Shown one piece after another: positions 13,395-23,896 of a DNA stretch of 64,000 bases (position 1 is its first letter; every line of letters begins with the position of its first letter). Both the position numbers and the translations under genes were made by a program. Below the pieces are notes generated by a model that ran no database searches, had not been told where the DNA came from, and saw nothing but the letters and a program-made list of their open reading frames with translations. This DNA comes from Coffea arabica. Its lineage: Eukaryota > Streptophyta > Magnoliopsida > Gentianales > Rubiaceae. The stretch covers positions 42,866,287-42,930,286 of the forward strand of contig NC_092326.1 of assembly GCF_036785885.1 (NCBI RefSeq), given 5' to 3'.

Positions 13395-14583
13395 ATGGAG
13401 GATGGTTGCTCTGAAGATCCACTCCTTCCAAGGTCTCTGGATTCTCTGCACAATGAAAAGAACACTATGAAGAGAAGGCGGCCAAGCAGCTCTAACCATG
13501 CACTTCCAAAGGACATCCTTCTTCATGAGCAGAATGATTACGGAATATTGGATCAGCACCCTGAATCTCTTTCTCAAAATAAACTTAATTACAAACAAGT
13601 AGTCATTTTTTTGGTGGCCTATATCAGTATGGGAGTTCTCTGCTTTTCTGTCGTCAGGAATCAGATAACCGGTAAGAAAACGAATGAGATTCTCGACGCA
13701 ATCTACTTCTGTGTTGTCACAATGACTACCGTTGGATATGGAGACCTTGTTCCTAACAGCAATTTGTCTAAGCTCCTCGCTTGCATACTTGTGTTTGCTG
13801 GCATGACACTGGTTGGCCTTGTTTTAAGTAAAGCTGCGGACTCGATCTTGGAAAAACAGGAAATCCTTTTGGTTAAAGCGACACACTTGCAGGAGAAACT
13901 TGGCAAGTCTGAAATCCTCAAACAAGTTGAAGCCTACAAAACTGAATACAAGTTTGTTGTTGCTCTGAGCCTTCTTCTTCTGCTTATAATTCTTGGCACC
14001 ATCTTCTTGTATGAAGTCGAGGATTTGAGTTTGTTCGATGCCTTATACTGCGTTTGTGCCACTATTACTACTTTGGGATATGGAGACAAGAGCTTTTCAA
14101 CAAGAGCTGGGCGACTCTTTGCTTCTTTTTGGATATTGATAAGCACCCTTTGCTTGGCACAGGTCTTTTACTGCCTTGCAGAATTGTATACTGAGCGTAG
14201 GCGAAGATCATTAGTAAAGTGGGTTCTAACAAGGAAGCTAACGATCACAGATCTCGAGGCTGCAGATCTTGATCAAGATAGCACAGTCAGGTAAGTAAGC
14301 TCATTAAACGTAGTTTTGATCCTGCAGAGCACTTGTGTACGTCTTCTTTTTTTTTTTATCTCACAGTTTTATTTTAGATTCACTTGAATAGTAATTCGTA
14401 TGCCTCGAATTTTCATCCAGTGCATCAGAATTTATACTGTACAAACTTAAAGAGATGGGGAAAATAAGCGAGGAAGATATTGCGCCGGTGATGCAGCAGT
14501 TTAAAAACTTAGACATCGATCAATCAGGAACATTGACAAAATCTGACCTCCTCCTGACAACTTCGTCTGACATCCAAAGCTGA
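13395..14583 (+). CDS. TPK1: Two-pore potassium channel, TPK1/KCO1 type
   Basis: Two exons, 13395-14290 and 14421-14583 (phase 2 junction, GT-AG), encode 352 residues. There are two pore units, each with helix-P loop-helix: filters TVGYGD at 112-117 and TLGYGD at 226-231. The C-terminal tail has two EF-hands, loops DLDQDSTVSASE (291-302) and DIDQSGTLTKSD (330-341). A basic-serine patch KRRRPSSS (26-33) sits where the TPK1 14-3-3 site lies. Family knowledge: TPK1 is a vacuolar-membrane (tonoplast) K+ channel, Ca2+-activated through the EF-hands and modulated by 14-3-3. The linker LVKWVLTRKL...DLEAADLD is nearly identical to Arabidopsis TPK1 as I recall it, so TPK1 is preferred over TPK2/3/5. 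The start is the ATG at 13395, followed by an N-terminal dileucine-type acidic motif (EDPLLPR). The gene looks intact. Confidence 0.96.
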
Positions 14584-15159
14584 AGGGTATCATTTGTTAT
14601 AGGCTGAACACTTGGAATATGTTGAGCTTTTTCATTGTTCATTGTTTTTCTCTTGTTGAATGTGTAATCGGAGAAATTCTTACATCAACTAATAAGGTCC
14701 TTTGCAGAGTATTCTTTTCTATATTTCTCTTGGTGTTGTGCTTAATTTCGGTGGCCGGATTTCACACTCATTTCATCTTATTTTCTTTCCCCTTGATGAT
14801 GTAAAGGTAGCTCTTGCTATATGCCACTTTTTGGCAGCCACATCACCTATATTTATGGAGTATGTGGATGCCTTTTATCCACATTCATCCTGTTCTCTAC
14901 TCATCGATCGTGTCCAATCCAAATTCAAGTTTGAATTAGGAACCCATTCGCTATTTTATTAAGTTATTACCTTCAATTTACAGGTTCAGCATAAGTGTAA
15001 AGGTTCCTCTTAAGGAACAATCTGGTTGCATTGAATCACATTCCTAATATGATGCATGGTCCTGTCGGAGACAAGGGGACCTGACAATGAGTTCAAGTCT
15101 ATTACAGACTTTTACAGTTGAATAGTAGAATCACCATGCTTGCAACTGACGTACCAGCC
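14584..15159. other. TPK1 3' UTR and short spacer
   Basis: Probable 3' UTR of the channel gene, then a short spacer. The two genes flanking it are convergent. No domain motif is seen in the open frames at 14619-14962. Confidence 0.5.
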
Positions 15160-15426
15160 TTAAAAATCCTCCAGCTCTTCTGGCCTCCCGGCAACATAGT
15201 CTAGGAAGCCTTCGCCATTTCCATTGCCGTAGAACTCAGGGGCAGATTGACCGAAGACAATGATTGTCCCCAACAATATAGAGGTGGAGAGCAAAAGCGG
15301 CCAGAAGTAGGAGAAGATTGACAGAAAATGAGGGGCCATGATAACAAAGATTGCAATAATGAGTGAGGAGATGAGGACGGCAGCAAAATGATACTTGTAA
15401 TGCAGAAGTTTGACAGAGATTTCCAT
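15160..15426 (-). CDS. Small two-helix membrane protein, unknown function
   Basis: Single-exon 88-residue protein with an ATG start (MEISVKLLHYKYHF). Two closely spaced hydrophobic segments (about 13-33 and 37-60, the latter through FSYFWPLLLSTSILLGTIIV) predict a hairpin in a membrane. They are followed by a short polar tail rich in Gly, Asn and Glu ending in a YVAGRPEELEDF-type acidic end. I believe small plant proteins of this shape with a conserved -DYVAG- tail exist, but I cannot name a family or function. It is convergent with TPK1. The sharp hydrophobic pattern and clean start/stop argue against a chance frame. Confidence 0.6.
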   Translation of the reverse strand: MEISVKLLHYKYHFAAVLISSLIIAIFVIMAPHFLSIFSYFWPLLLSTSILLGTIIVFGQSAPEFYGNGNGEGFLDYVAGRPEELEDF

Positions 15427-16149
15427 TGTCCCTTGCTTAGTGCTGTTTGAAATCTCTTTTCTGGTTGATTTTCAGTCGGAGCATTTAAGGAAAGAAACGG
15501 ATACGAAAAAAGGGGGGCTTCAATTTTCTTTAAGCGTAGGGATTCATCGCTGAGCGGTGATCAACTATGCCTTTCTTATGCAGTTAGGTTAGCACAAACC
15601 TAACCTTTGGCATTTTTCCTTTCTTATGCCTTTCTTGTTGTATAGTTATTCACACAAGTACACAATTACCCTTGTCCACTTAAAACCCTTTAGCTGATCT
15701 TAGACGTATATGTGAACACTTCGAGCATTAGTTTCCCCTTGCATTGCATATTATCAGTTCTCCCTAAGAACTCGTGGCTGCTAAATCCTAAATGAACTAC
15801 TTCATTTCAGTAGGAAGTAGTACTAGTTTGGTTGTGGCACCCTTTTACTGGTTCTGCAAATAATGAAGAGCCATATATATATCTTAAACTACTTAAAGCC
15901 GCGAAGCCTGATGAATAGTTGATTGTGCCGGTTTCGTTGTGGTTTTGCAGCTCATTTTGTCCTTTTTCGTCTTTTCGCGGGCTCCATCTACCGCAATTGC
16001 TTCTGCTTCCGCTTCCGCTTGTCCTTGTTGCTTGTTTTGTTGCTTTGTTCCCATTGTGCCCTTTGCTTGGTACGTCTGTAATTTTGTCCCCAATTTTGTT
16101 CTTTTCTTTTTCCCTCCTTTTCCGCAGCTGTAATTGTTACCTTTACTCC
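15427..16149. other. Intergenic, no supported gene
   Basis: Probable promoter and 5' UTR of the small membrane-protein gene, then a pyrimidine-rich stretch (about 15920-16150). Overlapping open frames on both strands there reflect low complexity. Confidence 0.45.
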
Positions 16150-16320
16150 CTGATTTTGCCCTTTTCTTTCTCTTCCACTTTCGCTGTAATTGTTATGATT
16201 TATTACGATATTCATTATATATATTAGCAAAAATGAAAATGTTGCGATTTTGCCCTTTTCTTTCTCTTCCATTTTCGCTGTAATTCTTATGATTTATTAC
16301 GATATTCATTATTTACTATA
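16150..16320. repeat. Direct repeat pair, ~65 bp units
   Basis: GATTTTGCCCTTTTCTTTCT followed by a TTTCGCTGTAATTNTTATGATTTATTACGATATTCATTAT-like run occurs at about 16153-16218 and again at 16247-16312, nearly identical, with a short AT-rich linker. Confidence 0.8.
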
Positions 16321-16539
16321 GATAGATATATATATTTTAGCAAAAATGTTGATTCTGTGAAAAAATATACGAACTGCTAAAAAATTATTTGTACACCTAA
16401 TACACAAATATGTATAGAATAGTATATAAATTCCATATTTATTAAATGTAACTTCCATAATATTTGTTAACTACTAAATTATTAATTTAAAGCTTTTGCA
16501 TTTTCGAGACTATTTTTCGAGACTAAAAAACTATTAAAT

Positions 16540-17400
16540 ATCAAAAAAATTGCGCAGGTCACTAAAAATCTTATGTATATCTAAGACATACTAACGAATA
16601 AAAATTCTATGTGTATCTAATCAATATATATAAATCGATTATGATGTTTTGTATTAATGCAGATCAATGAAAATTATATGTGTTTAACCTATATCTAATA
16701 TATATAAATTAATAATATTGCCTTGTATTAACATATAATAAGTGTTATTTATATCAAATAATTATAATTTCGAGACTATTTCTATATTTATAATTTTCTC
16801 TCCTTCTTTATATTTATCCGCTTATTTATTAACTCGCTTATTTATTAATTTTGTCGAAAGTGTGTATATTGACAAAAATATTGACTATTAAAAAATACGC
16901 AAATCACTAAAAATGCTATGCACATCTAATACATAAAATAGCCTTCTTTTTATGTTTATTTACTTATTTATTAAATTTCTCCAAAAATATATATATTAGC
17001 AAAAACATTAAATATGAAAAAAATGCAAATTCCTAAAAATCCTACGTACATCTAATATATGCAAATGAATAAAAATTTCATGTGTATCCAATCAGTATAT
17101 ATAAATCAATTATGCTGTTTCGTATTAATACAAATCAATAAAAATCATATGTACTTAACATGTATCTAATGTATATAAATTTAATTAATTTTCTCCAAAA
17201 TGTATATATTAGCAAAAATATTAAATATGAAAAAAATATGCAAATCGCTAAAAATCCTACGTGCATCTAATAGATGCAAGTGAATACAAATTCTATGTGT
17301 ATCCAGTCAATATATATAAATTGATTATGCTATTTCGTATTAATACAAATGAATGAAAATCATATGTACTTGACATGTATCTTATATATATATACTTAAA
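16540..17400. repeat. AT-rich tandem repeat, ~185-bp units
   Basis: At least three diverged units start with an AAATATGAAAAAAAT..CAAATC..TAAAAATCCTA motif and run through CTAATATATG, TCTATGTGTATCCAATCA, TATATATAAATC, TTTCGTATTAATAC to CATATGTACTTAACATGTAT. Clear copies are at about 16540-16725, 16990-17180 and 17210-17395, with a partial one at 16870-16960. Together they form a short decayed satellite-like block. Confidence 0.75.
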
Positions 17401-17716
17401 AATAAATCAATCCAATATTTATTGATTCAAAAAACAATTATTCGATCAATAAATACATATATATGATTCGAAATTTATAATTTCAAATTGTTAAAAATCC
17501 TTAATTTGTATATATTATATTTATGAATTTATATTCTTCACTATATTTCCTTTCTTTTAGTTTTTCTAATACTAAACTCTTCCACTATCTAACACACGAT
17601 CTTGAATCTTTGGTGAGTTTCATACAAATTACATTCCAATCAATATAATTCATACACTACATTGCTACTCTCATTTCATAATACAACTACGTTTTTCCCC
17701 TATTTTCTATCTCAGG

Positions 17717-17919
17717 TACTCATTGGTGATATACTCTCGCATATACAAACAGACAACATAGGAGTCATCAATTGCTATCATGCTAAAACTCGATGGATCT
17801 TTCAGTTAGAAGGAATAGAAATAACAGAAAGTTGGTCAATATTCGCACAAAAACACTTCTTACATGAAGGAAGTGTCATCCTATTCACCATGCTCAATGA
17901 AAACAATTATCATCTGTAG
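17717..17919 (+). pseudogene. B3-domain-like exon relic
   Basis: After an acceptor-like TATCTCAG, an open frame of about 65 codons reads with the spacing of the C-terminal half of a plant B3 DNA-binding domain: RWIFQLEG, then ESWSIFAQKHFLHEGSVILF, then a final strand (NNYHL) and stop. This resembles the W-x-V-x-L ... GW..F...N.L..GD...F pattern of REM-type B3 proteins. No upstream exon with the first half of the domain is visible, and it sits next to the tandem repeat, so it is probably a gene fragment or captured exon. The B3 assignment rests on pattern only. Confidence 0.4.
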
Positions 17920-18265
17920 CTCTTCAGCAGAGATTTTATCCAACAATCATAATTAATCTGTTCCCTAAATTTTCTTTATTCTACTTCCACTTATATTTAA
18001 CAATATAAAAATAAACATATCAAAATTATTTCAAATTATTAATTTATCTCAACTCTTTAAAAATGATTTACATTCCATTAATTTAAATAATATTTACATC
18101 CTGTTACTCTTAAAAAATTAAATACAAATCACAACAATATTACTATATCTATTTATAAATATATTAATCCAATATATTGTTCCACTATTTATTATTCCAA
18201 CCTACTATCACATAAAACACTCTAAATATTAATTATTAAATAAATCTTACATTACTCTTAAACAA

Positions 18266-18413
18266 TCAACTTGGGAATGTGAGGTCGTAGTCTTCATCAT
18301 ATGGATCAGTCAGCTTGGGAAGCGTTCCATCACAACGTTGGCCTTGGCGCTGTACTCTTCAGATGGATCGTAGCATGCACGAGTAGAGTAACACAAACCA
18401 GAGAATGGATTGC
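18266..18413 (-). pseudogene. Exon-like relic of unknown identity
   Basis: On the minus strand a good acceptor (TTTTTTGTAG) is followed by 148 bases of unusually balanced composition encoding NPFSGLCYSTRACYDPSEEY. A second reading frame then gives LTDPYDEDYDLTFPS and a stop. One frameshift separates the halves. In a very AT-rich setting this looks like the last exon of a decayed or captured gene. I do not recognise the protein. Confidence 0.3.
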
Positions 18414-20133
18414 CTACAAAAAATGTTCTGTGAGAATTTTTTAAAAAGGCAGCAAATCTTCAAGACATTTATATAAGAAAGAAAGCGAAAAAAATGGATT
18501 TGAAATTTTGAAGGAACGATCATGCCTGGGGTTTGAGGGGGTCCTGGGCCTTGGGTGCCGTGACCCTGGTCCTAGCTCTAGCCTCTAGGTTGATGGGGTA
18601 AGGGCAAAAAGGTAAATTTGCCAAACGGAAAGCAATCCTGTGAAGGCATGGAACTGTGCTTTATCCAGCAAATTGGTTTATTAGTTGCTTGCCTTCTTAA
18701 CTTAGACAAGTTTAAATTGGTTTATTAGTTGCTTGGCATTGCTTTATAAGATTGACTAGGGGAATAAGGTCATCTGCCTACGGTTTATAAGGTGCAAATA
18801 TTTTTAATAGACTTTTCAAACTCTAGATTTTGGAGAGATATAATTCAATTGAAGTATTATTTACATGATCATTTCAACTTATATTTGACAAAGTAATTTA
18901 AGTTTTAATCGGATTACAATGTTATTATCATTATTTTTATTTGAATTTATATTTGTATTTAGTTCAATATGAATTATCATTTAAAGTTATATTTGACAAA
19001 TTAAGTTGCATTTGTTAAAAATTGTCGAATTGCATGGATTTTTTCAAATTGTTATATTCTTTGACATTTTGTTATTTTGTTAATATAACGAAAAAGATTA
19101 TTTAAAACTAATGTCATTTTGTTGTCAATTCTATTTTAATTCACTTATACCTTAATATGTGTTTTTTATTACAATTAATATTTTTTCCTTTCTTAATCAA
19201 ACGAATGCATTAACGTCGAAGTGACAAAACTATGTGTATTTCTATTATATTTCATTAAAATGTCTTTTTTGTTGTTTTCATGGTGACCGTTAGATTTGCA
19301 TTTTTTTCTTATTTTCTGTGCTGTCAGATTATTAAATTATTCAACAAAACTTATTTATTATGAGTTCTAATTTGGAGAGAAAAAAAAAAATTTTCAAACT
19401 TATTGCATTATTAGATTATAGACAAAGTACTAGTTTAGTTTAACTTTGGTAGACTATCTTTTTAGATGGAATTATTATTAACAAATTAAACTTGAATAGT
19501 ACAGTACACACCCTTACATACACTACCAACATTTATCGGTGCTTCATTTCGTTCCTGTTTTATTTCCTTCTCGTTTTCACATTGCAGAGAAAAAGCTTCC
19601 TTCACTTTCTTGTTTTCTCATGTTTAGTAATATAATTTTTCTTACTTTTTACTTCAACAAATCTATGCATTTATATCTTGCTGTAGTAACGTATACTTCT
19701 GAAGGTGCTCCTGACTTCTGAAGGTGCCGGTTTTATTCAGGTGCCAGTTTTATTCTTGAATAAAAATAAGAATGTAAAGAAATGGAAAATACAAACAAAC
19801 TTGAAATATCCTCTGTGAAGTGTGAATTAACACCCATTGGTAAATGTTAGTGAGTAATTTGCTTTCTAGATTTTTTTTTTTTTTTGCTAGTTTGTTTTTA
19901 ATTAAGCCCACACATGCACATGCTACTAGACTTTTAAGGACCTTCTTAGTTGATTAATTAGAGGAGCAGGCGTGTTTCTTAAAATTCAAGTCATTGAGCT
20001 TTTTTCACATTAATAATAATATTTATCTTTCTTTAATTTTAAGTGATCTCGATGAAAGTGAAGTTCTTCTTTCTAGTAAAACGTCGAGAAAGAAATATTT
20101 GAATACGGATCACAATTTTGCAAGCGCAAGTTT

Positions 20134-20282
20134 AGGCTCTGCTTAGATTGCTTGTTTCCGTCGGAAAATATTGTCGTTTTCCGTGATCACATTTCTCTAT
20201 CACCTTTTTCTCTCACATATATCAAATCGTTACAGTAATTTTTCCATAAAAAATGACGAAAAATGCAATCCAAACACAACCT
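20134..20282 (-). mobile_element. MITE, ~150 bp, copy 1
   Basis: A 149-bp segment bounded by imperfect inverted ends: AGGCTCTGCTTAGATTGC at the left and GCAATCCAAACACAACCT at the right. Its reverse complement matches 63444-63592 along its whole length by eye at roughly 85-90% identity. No coding capacity. The AGGTTGTGTTTGGATTGC end is typical of short non-autonomous DNA elements; the superfamily is not decided. Confidence 0.75.
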
Positions 20283-22556
20283 TAAATTTCTGATCGTGTA
20301 TAGAAATTACTATAATAAATAAATAAATAATTCCCCAATAATTAAATTTGAGGTTTCAAAAATTGGCTCAAACACCCACTTTGATCTTGAAAACTCTTTG
20401 TCATCTAAGACCCCTTTCCACTACTCTGCTACTTTCTGTTACTTAAATTTCAATCAAAGCGCCATACTTAATCTTGCATTCTTTATTTAATTTCCAAGTC
20501 ACTCTTTACTCACTTCACCAAATCACAAAAAATTTAAGACAAAGACCAAATCCTATTTCAATTCATAATTCAATACTTACTATTATAAACATGATCGCCT
20601 ACGAAAATTTAAACAAGTACCAAAATCAACTAATATGGCCAATCGATTGTTTCAAAAAAAAAAGAAAAAAGAGTTGGATTAAACATGGCACTTGAGATCG
20701 ATGTCTTTTTGCTATATATCATTATCATCTCTTAGTGGATACTATTGAAAAGAGATACTTAAACTATTGTTTAATCCATTGTAGAATTTTTTTTTTTTAA
20801 AAAAAATCAGAAATGCAAAGTTAGATATACTGGCTAGCAAAGAAGAACGTCAATGAATGAAAGTTTAGAACGTTTCAACTAAATAAATTGATTACATGAA
20901 AGAAACATTCACAGTAACTGAGATATTTTTGTTTGCTTGCACTAAATACAATACCACACATCACAATGAAATTGTATGACCAAATTGTCAAATTTGAAAA
21001 GGAAAAGGAAATTGAATAAAGTAGTGGTAAAATTGATTAAATTATATTAGAGATATAGGTTAACGGAATTCAAACATTCTCCTAGTCCTATTCACAGTTT
21101 AATTAAATTTATTTTTGATATAACTATTGTATATATATAACTCTTTTTTTTTTTTTTTGGAAACAACATACCATTTACAAATCAATTGAAATATGTACTT
21201 CAAAGAACAACATATATAAAACACATTCCTATAGCTAATGAAGTTGTTGCTGAACAACTACTGGAGAGAAATTAGATGATTATAAAATAACAAGAAAAAG
21301 TGAAAGAGAGAACGAATTGAAAATTTAGTGAGGTTACCAAACTTCATATAACTATTAGAAGAAAATAAATAAATATATAATAAAAGAGAGAGAGAGACCA
21401 AAAAAAAAAAAAAAAAGAGTGGGGAAGAGAAAAGGTACTTATTTGCATTTGGAAAATTCGAGCTTACTAACAATCCCACTAATAATGGCTAGTAGTAGGT
21501 GTGGTTTGCAAGGGGACAGTGCAACAGGTGAACACAAAAATGATGATTTTTCAAGACTGTTAAGGATAACACACAATTCTTTAGCAATTAATCCACTAAA
21601 CTAATGAAGTTCCGGGATCTAAATCATTTCTTTTCTGCTGAATTTTGAACAAATAAGAACTATGGTCCAACCCCAGTCCCCAGCCATTGATTTGATTGTT
21701 GTTTTTCTTTACAATCGCACGCGCCTACTTTCAGTACTTTGTGCTCTGGAGATTGGTTTCAAGATGGTACTCTTGATGAAAGCGCCACCTTCATGAAATC
21801 ATTGAGAAAATTATTAGGTAAAAGATCAACAAAATCCTATGTGCCATCAAAATTTTTACCTACTCAAACAAATGAGGAACACACACCCGGGAGAAATATC
21901 TCTCACAAATTTCAACGCTTCAGTGTTCAAGTCATTTTCGGAAAATGGGTCAGTGGGAAGGAACTTCATCAAGGGACAACATTAGTGAAAAATCTGATCT
22001 GTTAATCAAAAGTTCCTTTGAACATTCATGTCACATTGTCTTCTCTCCTCTCTATTTTTCCCTTTTTTAAGGGCTAATGAGCCGATCGAGTAGGTCAGGT
22101 GTACGACTATGGAGTCTTCATTTCGTCGCCTCACCCCAAAAAGGTTAAAAAAAAAGAAAAAGAAAAACCAGACTAGTTTTATGTGTATTTACGATGATGA
22201 AAAGAGCCATATCCATTGGCAAGTTTGCTTGAGCAGGCTGCAGCTTCAACAAAGTTCTGTTACAGCCGATCATGATCATGCATCATGACGCATGCTTACA
22301 AGCAAAGATCTTTCCTTCTTGATAATCTTCTTTTGAATATGATCAATTTTGTACTTTCAAGCCACTTCATCATTTTGATCCCTTTCTAATTACATTGATA
22401 AATTTCCAAACTTCAATCTCGTCCTGTTTGAAGCATGGCCTTCCCACTAAGTCCGCGGGAGCATTTAACGCTTAAGCAATTAAAGGATCCCCCTAAGAAA
22501 GAGCTTTCTATCAACATTTGCAAATCATGTCATGACCAAAAACACCATGCCTCAAT

Positions 22557-22580
22557 AATCTCTCTCTCTCTCTCTCTCTC
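22557..22580. repeat. (CT)n microsatellite
   Basis: An uninterrupted run of about 12 TC/CT dinucleotides. Confidence 0.85.
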
Positions 22581-23560
22581 CATCTTATCTTAGTTGCTAA
22601 TTACGCTTGGGAATTGAATGACCATGCTCTCAAGCATGCTACACAATGCTCTTAGCCAAATCAAAAAAAAAAAAAAAAAAATTCAATCTCTTCTTTCATT
22701 TTTCACTTCAAAGTTCAAATGATCCAATGCACTTGCAAACAAGTACACTTCTTAGCCTACCTACCATCTTTTGTTGCTTATTAGTGTAATTTTTTGTTCT
22801 TGAGTTGAAAGCCAAGAAACACGTCATTTCTTTTGTATTTGTTTCTATTCTTATGAAAAGAACACAATAGGAGAATTTTCCTAACTCTTAGGAGTAGCAA
22901 TCAGTTAAAGAGAGAGGGAGACAGAGGGTGAAAAAAAAAAGGATCCCTTTTATTTTTAGCTTAGATTGAAGGACATAGAACACTTATTTTTAGGATGGAC
23001 GTTTCGATTGTGGCAGTTTTAAACCAGAAAAAATTTTTGTTTTATCATTTATGATTTACATACTATGCTTACATTTAGGATTATAAGGAAATAGGGATAA
23101 GCATACAAAAAAAACAACACAGATATGTTATTGGTATTATAGCAAACAAACAATAATTATGCGTTAAATGATGATAACATTAATTGCAATGGTTACTGTC
23201 AAGAGTGAGTGAGAGGGAAAGGAGAAGGAGGGGTTGCTGGCTAACCGTAGCCGGCTTGGCCGGCTTCGATTTCTTTATCATGTTGATCAGTTATTTTGGA
23301 GTATGCTTCAAACCGAGGGGAAGTCCCGTATCCCATGTACATTCCTCCCTCTGCGGTCAATTCGTTAAGCCAGTATGGACTTTTAGCACTGGCACTCATT
23401 ACTAGTATATAATGGTACACAAGGATACAGCTTTCCTTAAACCCTCTGCCCATTTCAGCGTTATTATTGCTTCGTTTTCTTTCTCCTGCTCGTCCAGCTA
23501 CACAAGTCTTAGCTTCTTCTGCATATCAACACTCTGCTCAAGAGACAAACTTGAAGAAAA

Positions 23561-23864
23561 ATGCCGGGCATGGAAGAAGTTGGAGGAGATGATCATCAAC
23601 TTTGTCTTGTTCATCCGGACCCTGTGGTCTTGGAGCTCAATAGATTGCAAAACCAACTCAGAGGTTTGAGAATTAACCCCTCCTCTCTTCCCACATATCT
23701 TCTGTGTACTTTTCCACCTCGCAATGTATCTTAGCTTTGCAACTTGTTTGCTAAAACTTGACAAAATATTGGCTCTTGGGTGCAATGCAACGGATCATTA
23801 GTTTGTCAAGTTGGTTTATTCATATTCTTCTGCTCCTCATTCTCTCTTGGGTTTTTTGTTTCCA

Positions 23865-23896
<32 letters not shown>

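Larger units (their letters stand above)
18414..23560. other. AT-rich intergenic, repeats only
   Basis: Mostly very AT-rich sequence with no supported gene. It contains one MITE (20134-20282), a (CT)n run at about 22557-22580 and several poly(A) tracts (21401-21416, 22662-22681). An 88-codon frame at 21739-22005 lacks an ATG and any known motif. The 3' end (about 23400-23560) is the probable 5' UTR of the MAP70 gene. Confidence 0.5.

Noticed and set aside
21739-22005. 88-codon frame in the AT-rich spacer
   Set aside because: No ATG start, no recognisable motif, no splice support. Possibly a chance frame in less AT-rich sequence.
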